Part shown: piece by piece, positions 15,296 to 20,871 of the stretch
Layout: every line of letters starts with the position of its first letter
Numbering within the stretch: the stretch's first letter is position 1
DNA from: Bryobacterales bacterium
Lineage (GTDB): Bacteria > Acidobacteriota > Terriglobia > Bryobacterales > Bryobacteraceae
Assembly: GCA_009697495.1 (NCBI GenBank)
Contig: SHUN01000002.1
Location: 1-20,871, forward strand
Length of the DNA: 20,871 nucleotides
Direction of reading: 5' to 3'
Translations under genes and position numbers: made by a program
The notes under the pieces: model-generated
Seen by the model: only the letters and a program-made list of their open reading frames with translations
What the model was told of the DNA's origin: nothing
Databases searched by the model: none

Positions 15296-17957
15296 GATCA
15301 ATATTCCATTCGAAAAATTCGTCCTGCCGAATGGCTTGACGTTGATTGTCCACGAGGACCGGAAGGCGCCGATTGTGGCGGTGAACGTCTGGTACCACGT
15401 CGGTTCCAAGAACGAGAAGCCCGGAAAGACGGGTTTTGCGCACCTGTTTGAGCACTTAATGTTCAACGGTTCGAAGAATTTCAACGACGACTATTTCCAG
15501 GCGCTGGACCGTTTGGGGGCCACCGATCTGAACGGCACGACGAATAACGACCGGACGAATTACTTCCAGAACGTGCCGACGGCGGGGCTTGACCAAGTGT
15601 TGTTCCTGGAGTCCGACCGGATGGGGCATTTGCTCCCGGCGATCGATCAGAAGAAGCTCGATGAGCAGCGCGGGGTGGTGCAGAACGAGAAACGGCAGGG
15701 AGAAAACGAGCCGTATGGGATGGCTAATGAGTTGGCTACGACGGCGACGTATCCGCCCGGGCATCCGTATTCGTGGACGGTGATCGGCTCTATGGCGGAT
15801 TTGAACGCGGCTTCGTTGAAGGACGTCCAGGAGTGGTTCAAGGCGTATTACGGCGCTTCGAACGCGGTGATCGTGATTGCCGGCGATATTGACGCCAAGA
15901 CAGCGAAGGAGAAAGTGGAGAAGTATTTTGGCTGGATTCCGCCGGGACCGCCGCCGGTTCGGCACCGGGAATGGATCGCCAAGCGCAGCGGGGAACAGCG
16001 GCAAGTGGCGCAGGATCAGGTACCGCAGGCGCGGATTTACAAGATCTGGAACGTGCCGGGGACCGAGACGCGGGAATCCGAGATGCTGGATTTAGCGGCT
16101 TCGATTCTGGGCGGTGGGCGCACTTCGCGGCTCTACAAGCGCCTGGTGTTGCAGGACCAATTGGCGTCGAGCGTGGAGGCGAGCAACGATAAGAACGAGA
16201 TCGGCGGGCAATTCAACATTATGGCGACGGCGCGCCCTGGCGTAGACCTGGCAAAGCTGGAGGCGGCGCTGGACGATGAGTGCAAGCGGTTCCTGCATAC
16301 GGGGCCTACGGATCAGGAACTGAAGCTGGCCAAGACGCAGGCGATGGCGTCGTTCCTGCGGGGAATTGAGCGGATTGGCGGTTTTGGCGGGAAGTCCGAT
16401 GTGTTGGCGAGCTGCGAGGTGTATACGGGCGATCCGGGGTGTTACAAGAAGTCGATTGAAATTTTTGAGAAAGCCGCGTGGCCGGAAGTGAAAACGGTGG
16501 CGAATCGCTGGCTGGGTGACGGCGTTTATGTTTTGGAGATCCATCCGAAATCGAAGTTTAAGGAGGTATCGAAGGATACCGACCGTTCGAAACTGCCCGC
16601 GGCTGGAGCGCCGTCAACGCTGCGAATTCCGGCGTCACAGCGCACGACGCTTTCAAACGGGATGAAGGTGGTGTTGGCGGAGCGGCACGAGACGCCGACG
16701 CTGAACCTGGCGCTGCAATTTGACGCCGGGTACGCGGCGGATTCGCTGGCGGTGCCGGGAACGGCGTCGATCACAAATCGCATGCTGCTGGAGGGGACGG
16801 CGAAGCGCACAGGGCCGCAGATTTCGGAACGAAGCGCGGAACTGGGCGCGCAGATCAATGCCGCGGCGAGTCTCGACACTTCGGCGGTGAACCTCTCGGC
16901 GTTGAAGATGAATCTGGATGACTCGCTGGAGCTATACGCGGATATCGTCCGCAATCCGGCGTTTCCGGCGTCGGATTTCGAGCGAATCAAGAAGCTGCAG
17001 GCGGCGGGAATACAGCGGGAGAAAGCGGAGCCGAACGCATTGGCGCAGCGCATTCTGCCGGGGCTGATCTACGGCAAGGGGCACGCGTACGGGAATCCGT
17101 TTACGGGGAGTGGGACGGAGGGAAGTTTGGCGACGATTACGCGGGAATCGGTGGCGGCGTTTCATAACTCCTGGTACAAGCCGAACAACGCCACGCTGCA
17201 CATTGTCGGCGACACGACGCTGGCGGAGATGAAGCCGAAGCTGGAGAAGCTATTTGGCGATTGGAAGAACGGGGAAGTACCGAAGAAAAACATCGCGCAG
17301 GTTGCGCACCGGGAGAAGATTACGGTTTATTTGATTGACCGGCCGGGGGCAATTCAATCCGTGATTATGGCGGGTCAAGTGGCGCCGCCTCGGGCGAACC
17401 CGGATGAGCCGGCGATTGACGTGTTTAACCAATTGCTGGGCGGGTCCTTTGTATCGCGGTTGAACATGAACTTGCGCGAGGACAAACATTGGAGCTATGG
17501 CGCGTTCACGACGCTGGTGGGGGCGCGCGGGCAGCGGCCATTCCTCGCGATGGCTCCCGTGCAGAGCGATAAGACGAAGGAGTCGCTGGCGGAGATGGTG
17601 AAGGAGTTTCGCGATGTGCTGCGTGCCAAGCCGGTGACGGAGGAAGAAGTGGCGAAGATGCAGGAGGCGGTGACGCGGGCTATGGTTGGTGAGCGGGAGA
17701 CGAAGAACGGCGTGATGGCGGACATGCTGGCGATTTCGCGTTATGGGTTGCCGGAAGATTACTTCACGACGTATTCGGACCGGGTGAATCGTTTGAAAAA
17801 ATCCGACGTCAATGCGATCGCGGAGCGAATCCTGCGGCCTGAGAAAATGATCTATGTAATTGTGGGAGACCGGGCGCAGATTGAAAAAGGAATTCGGGAA
17901 TTGAATCTAGGCGATGTTCAGTTGTTGGACGCGGATGGGAATGCGGTGAATGAGTGA
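15210..17957 (+). CDS. Secreted two-domain M16 (pitrilysin/insulinase) zinc peptidase
   Basis: The protein has 915 residues with a signal peptide (MRSFFLMRALTLGVLLAATA, probable cut after FTQSAG). The first M16 pair carries the inverted zinc motif HLFEH (H78, E81, H82) inside KTGFAHLFEHLMFNGSKNF and the downstream Glu in EQRGVVQNEKRQGENE. The second half restarts near residue 476 with LSNGMKVVLAERHETPTLNL but has TASITNRML where the zinc motif would be. It is therefore the non-catalytic partner domain, as expected for a fused M16B/C-type clamp. It probably degrades peptides in the periplasm. ATG 15210 or 15228 is the formal start; see the SD problem at 15194. The next gene overlaps its stop by 4 nt. 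Confidence 0.93.
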   Translation: MRSFFLMRALTLGVLLAATAFTQSAGKIEINIPFEKFVLPNGLTLIVHEDRKAPIVAVNVWYHVGSKNEKPGKTGFAHLFEHLMFNGSKNFNDDYFQALDRLGATDLNGTTNNDRTNYFQNVPTAGLDQVLFLESDRMGHLLPAIDQKKLDEQRGVVQNEKRQGENEPYGMANELATTATYPPGHPYSWTVIGSMADLNAASLKDVQEWFKAYYGASNAVIVIAGDIDAKTAKEKVEKYFGWIPPGPPPVRHREWIAKRSGEQRQVAQDQVPQARIYKIWNVPGTETRESEMLDLAASILGGGRTSRLYKRLVLQDQLASSVEASNDKNEIGGQFNIMATARPGVDLAKLEAALDDECKRFLHTGPTDQELKLAKTQAMASFLRGIERIGGFGGKSDVLASCEVYTGDPGCYKKSIEIFEKAAWPEVKTVANRWLGDGVYVLEIHPKSKFKEVSKDTDRSKLPAAGAPSTLRIPASQRTTLSNGMKVVLAERHETPTLNLALQFDAGYAADSLAVPGTASITNRMLLEGTAKRTGPQISERSAELGAQINAAASLDTSAVNLSALKMNLDDSLELYADIVRNPAFPASDFERIKKLQAAGIQREKAEPNALAQRILPGLIYGKGHAYGNPFTGSGTEGSLATITRESVAAFHNSWYKPNNATLHIVGDTTLAEMKPKLEKLFGDWKNGEVPKKNIAQVAHREKITVYLIDRPGAIQSVIMAGQVAPPRANPDEPAIDVFNQLLGGSFVSRLNMNLREDKHWSYGAFTTLVGARGQRPFLAMAPVQSDKTKESLAEMVKEFRDVLRAKPVTEEEVAKMQEAVTRAMVGERETKNGVMADMLAISRYGLPEDYFTTYSDRVNRLKKSDVNAIAERILRPEKMIYVIVGDRAQIEKGIRELNLGDVQLLDADGNAVNE

Positions 17958-18568
17958 TTGAATCAGGCGAGATGATCGTTTCCCCGGACACGCAGCGGGA
18001 GAACCGCGTGCCGCCGGGGCAGTCGGAGACGTTGAAGTGGCCGGTTTTGGACGCTTTTGGACCGCCCCGGATTAACACGGCGGAGTGGAAGTTGTCTCTA
18101 TCAGGGTTAGTGAATCAACCGATTGATTTTACGTGGGAGCAGTTTTGCGACTTGCCGCGGGTAAAGGTATTCGCGGATTTTCATTGTGTGACGCGGTGGT
18201 CGCGGTTGAGCAATGTTTGGGAGGGCGTTTCGGTTCGGGAGTTAATGGAGCGGGCCGGGGGAGCCAAGGCGGAGGCGCGGTACGTTGTGGCGCATGGCTA
18301 CGACGGCGGGTGGACGACGAACCTGCCTTTTTCGGAGTTTTTAGTGGACGACGCGCTGGTGGCGACGCATCATGACGGCGAGCCGTTGACGCTGGAACAC
18401 GGGGCGCCGGCACGGTTGATTGTGCCGCGGCTCTATGCGTGGAAATCGGCGAAGTGGCTGGGGGGGTTGGAGTTTTTACCGGAAGATCGGGCGGGTTTCT
18501 GGGAGCGTAACGGATATCATATGCATGGCGATCCGTGGGCCGAGGAACGCTTTGGGCATGGGTGGTAG
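17954..18568 (+). CDS. Sulfite-oxidase-fold molybdopterin oxidoreductase (MsrP/YedY-like)
   Basis: The protein has 204 residues, a short molybdopterin-binding domain protein. KWPVLDAFGPPRI and WKLSLSGLVNQPIDFTWEQF open the fold. FADFHCVTRWSRLSNVWEGV holds the molybdenum-ligand cysteine (C78). YVVAHGYDGGWTTNLPF, HGAPARLIVPRLYAWKSAKW and LGGLEFLPED follow. There is no signal peptide, unlike MsrP/YedY, so it may be cytoplasmic. The substrate is unknown. The start is GTG 17954, overlapping the M16 stop (GTGA) for coupling; ATG 17972 is an alternative that loses six residues. The DUF167 gene follows after 3 nt. Confidence 0.87.
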   Translation: MIESGEMIVSPDTQRENRVPPGQSETLKWPVLDAFGPPRINTAEWKLSLSGLVNQPIDFTWEQFCDLPRVKVFADFHCVTRWSRLSNVWEGVSVRELMERAGGAKAEARYVVAHGYDGGWTTNLPFSEFLVDDALVATHHDGEPLTLEHGAPARLIVPRLYAWKSAKWLGGLEFLPEDRAGFWERNGYHMHGDPWAEERFGHGW

Positions 18569-18571
18569 GCG

Positions 18572-18802
18572 GTGGAACTAAATATCAAAGTCATCCCGCG
18601 AGCGGCGAAGACCGAAATGGCCGGGGAGATGGCGGACGGCACGCTGAAAGTTCGGTTGAAGGCTGAGCCGGAGGATGGGAGGGCGAATGAGGAGTTGTGC
18701 CATTTTCTGGCGCGGCAGTACGGGGTAGCGCGGCACGACGTGGAAATCGTTAGTGGCGCGACGTCGCAGCGGAAACGGGTGCGGGTGCGGACGCCGGGTT
18801 AA
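18572..18802 (+). CDS. DUF167 (YggU-family) protein
   Basis: The protein has 76 residues from GTG 18572, 3 nt after the molybdoprotein stop. It matches the small conserved DUF167 fold: IKVIPRAAKTEMAGEMADG, LKVRLKAEPEDGRANEELC and VEIVSGATSQRKRVRV. The molecular role is not established for the family. The last 53 nt overlap, tail to tail, the 3' end of the convergent secreted-protein gene. Confidence 0.88.
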   Translation: MELNIKVIPRAAKTEMAGEMADGTLKVRLKAEPEDGRANEELCHFLARQYGVARHDVEIVSGATSQRKRVRVRTPG

Positions 18803-19346
18803 GTTTGCGGGCGCGGGCGAAGTCGTCAGCGAGTTGACGGGTGACTTTGGCTGCAACGTCGGCGCTGGCGCCGCGAAACTTGGCGCCGAGGGATTCTTGC
18901 GTCGTCGACCAGATGACGTCGCCGTCCTTGTTGACCAGGCGGACGGCGAGCGTGGCTTCGTGCTTGCGCTCGGCGATGCGGGAGGATTCCTGTTCGCCGA
19001 CGCTAAAGCCGGCGCCTCCTCGGTTGGAGCCGCTGGACCGCATGCTGCCGATTTGGCTGCGGGCTTGGATGCCTTCGCTGGATTGGAAAGTGTCGGTGAA
19101 GACGAGGTCTTCGGCGGAGCCTTTCAGGGAACAGTCAGCCTTATCGGGGTTCTCGGTGACGGTGAAGAGGCGGGAGGCCTGCAGCGCGCCGATAAGGATG
19201 TCGCGGATTTGAACGGCAGTGTCCCCTCCGGCGAGTTTTTCGACGTAGAGGCGGCGGATTTTCAGTAGCTCTTGGAACTGGGGGTTGGTGTCTTCCTGCT
19301 GGGCGAATAAAGAGATGGCCAGGGACAGCCAGAGAATGACTCTCAT
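18750..19346 (-). CDS. Secreted protein of unknown function, CsgG/TolB-N-like style
   Basis: The protein has 198 residues with a signal peptide (MRVILWLSLAISLFAQQ). RRLYVEKLAGGDTAVQIRDI, LIGALQASRLFTVTENPDKA and CSLKGSAEDL resemble the fold of periplasmic proteins that begin 'v.v.pl.g......lr..l...L...g.f.v.e...ADa.l.G' (CsgG, LpoB, TolB N-domain). The second half repeats the idea (ATLAVRLVNKDGDVIWSTTQ). The Ser/Gly-rich middle (~105-125) and Ala/Pro-rich tail are low complexity. It starts 4 nt inside the previous gene's stop (ATGA), so the pair is an operon. I do not recognise a named family. Confidence 0.72.
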   Translation of the reverse strand: MRVILWLSLAISLFAQQEDTNPQFQELLKIRRLYVEKLAGGDTAVQIRDILIGALQASRLFTVTENPDKADCSLKGSAEDLVFTDTFQSSEGIQARSQIGSMRSSGSNRGGAGFSVGEQESSRIAERKHEATLAVRLVNKDGDVIWSTTQESLGAKFRGASADVAAKVTRQLADDFARARKLNPASAPAPVSAATSRH

Positions 19347-19786
19347 CCTTTGCCTGCCTTGCGGGCCTCTTCATCCTGGAACGAGACTTTGCGGCCGGTA
19401 CGGGCTTCGAGGCCGACGAGCAGGCTGCGGACGTCACCCTTGGCGACGCGGAAAATCAGGGCCTGACCGCGGCCTTCGCTGTCGTTATAACCGACGGTGA
19501 GGAAGTGCTTACGGGATTTGGCGAGCAGGAAGAGGGGGGAGATGAGAATGGCGCTGATGTAGCGGCGGTCCACTTTTTGGCCGTACTCGAGGGTGTGGAT
19601 GCGGTCGTAGGGAATCTCGACGGATTTCGATTTTGTTATGAAGCGCAAAGTGGCGGCATCAGCGGTGATTAAGCGGCCATCGGCTTTTTCAGCGAAAGAC
19701 GCCGAGGTGCCGCCAATGTATTCGGCGCGGCCGCCGAGGGCACCGGCCCAGAGGGTGGCCGTCAATAACACGATGAATATCTTCAT
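19343..19786 (-). CDS. Secreted or membrane-anchored small protein of unknown function
   Basis: The protein has 147 residues. The N-terminal signal peptide MKIFIVLLTATLWAGALGG is followed by a beta-rich stretch (YIGGTSASFAEKADGRLITA, LRFITKSKSVEIPYDRIHTL). One hydrophobic segment follows (YISAILISPLFLLAKSRKHF) and then FLTVGYNDSEGRGQALIFRV. The layout is reminiscent of PH-like domains that set a threshold strand before a membrane segment, but I cannot name the family. First gene of a two-gene minus operon with the CsgG-like-style protein. No SD is visible before its ATG. Confidence 0.7.
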   Translation of the reverse strand: MKIFIVLLTATLWAGALGGRAEYIGGTSASFAEKADGRLITADAATLRFITKSKSVEIPYDRIHTLEYGQKVDRRYISAILISPLFLLAKSRKHFLTVGYNDSEGRGQALIFRVAKGDVRSLLVGLEARTGRKVSFQDEEARKAGKG

Positions 19787-19817
19787 ACATAGAGGTAGTG
19801 GGCGGAGTGCGGGAAAA

Positions 19818-19838
19818 TTCTCACGGATTTTTTGAGAA
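19818..19838. promoter_or_regulatory. Inverted repeat in a divergent promoter region (possible operator)
   Basis: TTCTCA (19818-19823) and TGAGAA (19833-19838) flank a 9-nt spacer in the 94-nt gap between two divergent genes. It could bind a dimeric regulator or be chance; no supporting repeat copy was seen. Confidence 0.22.
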
Positions 19839-19880
19839 CAAAATGCCTTGGGGATCGTCTATTTTGCTTGAGGCGGATCT

Positions 19881-20186
19881 ATGCGGAATAAATACTGGTC
19901 TGTGATGCTAGTTTGCGTGCTCCTGATTGGGGGAATTGGGCAGCGGATACCCGGGGCGTGGGCGGTGGAAGCGGCGGCGGAACGGATTGCGGGATTTCAT
20001 CCGGGGCGATCAGTGGCAGTGGAGCAGTCAGTGGATTTGATCCGGCGGGGCGATTATAGTTTGGCGCTGCTGCGATTGACGTCGGAACGGCAGGACAGGT
20101 CGATGCCGGCGCAGGCGCGGATCTTTGGGGCGTATGCGTTGCTGGTGGCGGGGAATTCGCTGGGGGCGTTTCCGGGGCGGGGGTAG
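19881..20186 (+). CDS. Short secreted protein with TPR-like helical pair, possibly 3'-truncated
   Basis: The protein has 101 residues from ATG 19881, with GAGG at 19870-19873 as SD. A signal peptide (MRNKYWSVMLVCVLLIGGIG, ending AWA) is followed by SVDLIRRGDYSLALLRLTSE and RIFGAYALLVAGNSLGAF, which look like TPR-type helices. The reading frame ends abruptly at FPGRG, exactly where base composition flips and the decayed vapC begins. A longer ancestral TPR protein cut by rearrangement is plausible but unproven. Confidence 0.5.
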   Translation: MRNKYWSVMLVCVLLIGGIGQRIPGAWAVEAAAERIAGFHPGRSVAVEQSVDLIRRGDYSLALLRLTSERQDRSMPAQARIFGAYALLVAGNSLGAFPGRG

Positions 20187-20188
20187 GG

Positions 20189-20393
20189 CTACCAGTTGAT
20201 GCGGAGCAGGCCGGACACTGAGTCGTTCGCCGGGATTGGGCGCCCAATCTGCTTCTCACACTGGGCCACGAATATTTCCAGCCAATCTTAGTAGTAATCT
20301 CTTCGGCGAGAGTGGCGGATAGCGAATCGATATTCGCGTTTTGAAAGATTGGATTCAAACCGGCGTCGCCATCGGCCCAGGCCGTGGCCGAGG
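20189..20393 (-). pseudogene. vapC: Decayed VapC PIN-domain toxin
   Basis: Directly downstream of vapB, where vapC belongs, the minus strand reads AWADGDAGLNPIFQNANID, resembling the PIN start NALSAWADGD..L. SLSATLAEEITTKIG follows, then in a different frame FVAQCEKQIGRPIPANDSV, containing the strongly conserved VapC motif G-R/K-PIPAND. It ends at TAG 20189-20191. The initiator and first catalytic aspartate region, most of the middle of the PIN fold and the C-terminal tail are missing, and at least one frameshift separates the halves. The toxin is therefore dead. Confidence 0.6.
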
Positions 20394-20642
20394 CTAAAGG
20401 CGGTCTTCCGGTTCAATCGTCTCGAACTCGTCCCTAATAATCTGGTTAATTCTCCGGGTCTCTTCGCGCAGGTGGCTAAGGCCGCCAACGCTACTCATCC
20501 AAGGTCTATCGACTTCTTGTTTCGTCCTCAATTTATCCGTGAGAGCTTCCGCGACCAACTCACGTAATGGAATCCCCTTCTGGGCCGCGACGGTTTTGGC
20601 TTGGCGGAATAGAGCGTCGGGGATTTCGAGGGTTGTCTTCAT
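20394..20642 (-). CDS. vapB: VapB-type antitoxin, intact but without a working toxin
   Basis: The protein has 82 residues from ATG 20642 with GGAG just upstream; the longer in-frame extension to 20804 is not convincing. The N-terminus MKTTLEIPDALFRQAKTVAA is a ribbon-helix-helix DNA-binding unit, followed by GIPLRELVAEALTDKLR. The C-terminal toxin-binding tail is SSVGGLSHLREETRRINQII, then RDEFETIEPED, the form seen in VapB partners of PIN toxins. VapB neutralises VapC and represses its own promoter. Here vapC is broken, so it may persist as an orphan repressor or anti-addiction remnant. Confidence 0.83.
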   Translation of the reverse strand: MKTTLEIPDALFRQAKTVAAQKGIPLRELVAEALTDKLRTKQEVDRPWMSSVGGLSHLREETRRINQIIRDEFETIEPEDRL

Positions 20643-20738
20643 CGGCTCCAGTGTCCCATATTTGTGGGAACGGGTTTTTTCGCGGCCTGATAGAACCGGA
20701 CCCAAGATTTCCCTTAACTGATTATCCGGCCAGAATCC

Positions 20739-20871
20739 ATGCTGGCAGCCGCGCGCCTTTCCGGTAGGCACACTTGTCCGGTCACCACCGGCCCGGTTCC
20801 CCACATGGGAGGATCGATTCTGCCGCCTTGTTGTCCGACGGTCCTGATCGGTTTCAGGCCAGCGGCCCGGC
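20739..20871 (+). CDS. PAAR-domain protein, N-terminal part (cut by window edge)
   Basis: The frame from ATG 20739 is open to the window end (44 codons). After MLAAARLSGRHTCPVTTGPV it reads PHMGGSILPPCCPTVLIGF and RPAAR. This is the PAAR signature (H.CP....G..PH.GG.I..P..PTVLIG..PAAR), with possible zinc ligands H11, C13 and H22. PAAR proteins cap the VgrG spike of type VI secretion or phage-tail-like systems and often carry effector domains further on. It diverges from vapB with a 96-nt gap. No clear SD. The remainder lies outside the window. Confidence 0.75.
   Translation, partial: MLAAARLSGRHTCPVTTGPVPHMGGSILPPCCPTVLIGFRPAAR

Noticed and set aside
20400..20425. GGTTCAATC, reminiscent of a tRNA T-loop
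   Set aside because: No matching acceptor, D- or anticodon stems; it is the antisense of the end of vapB.

Overview
The window looks like a chromosomal segment of a GC-rich, Gram-negative, flagellated bacterium. The best guess is an acidobacterium of the Solibacter/Bryobacter type. The reasons are a Tat-exported Gfo/Idh/MocA oxidoreductase with a QKP motif, a planctomycete/acidobacterium-style c-type haem protein, a heavy-metal-binding-domain protein, small secreted proteins of unknown family, and intergenic palindromes of a kind I associate with that group. The assignment is inferred from protein style only. No rRNA, tRNA, CRISPR array or intact insertion sequence was seen.

Left part (1-7907). 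The 5' part of comEC (DNA uptake channel) runs off the left edge on the minus strand. Divergent to it are a DUF1648 membrane protein and recN (double-strand-break repair). A convergent gap packed with small hairpins follows, then a single minus-strand AAA+ ATPase with a winged-helix-like front. Divergent to that is a Tat-exported Gfo/Idh/MocA oxidoreductase, followed by an NfeD/SPFH (slipin) membrane-microdomain pair.

Middle (7908-15025). A 0.5-kb non-coding stretch holds a 66-bp tandem repeat and what look like remnants of toxin-antitoxin genes. The minus-strand flagellar operon flgM-flgN-like-flgK-flgL follows (anti-sigma factor, chaperone, two hook-filament junction proteins). A plus-strand secreted c-type haem protein then meets, stop codon on stop codon, a minus-strand operon running parvulin PPIase -> formylglycine-generating enzyme -> metal-binding protein with a duplicated histidine motif. 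That operon is the most interesting gene set here: FGE is a copper enzyme, and the last gene looks like a metal-binding protein.

Right part (15194-20871). A two-domain M16 zinc peptidase, a sulfite-oxidase-fold molybdoprotein and a DUF167 (YggU) protein form a tight plus-strand run. They converge on two minus-strand secreted proteins of unknown function. A short secreted plus-strand ORF, a decayed vapBC pair (vapB intact, vapC broken) and the 5' end of a PAAR-repeat gene close the window.

Strand composition changes sign twice irrespective of gene direction. The plus strand is C-rich up to about 7.9 kb, G-rich from about 8.1 to 20.2 kb, and C-rich again after that. Both switch points coincide with repeat or decayed toxin-antitoxin sequence, which suggests an inversion or another rearrangement.
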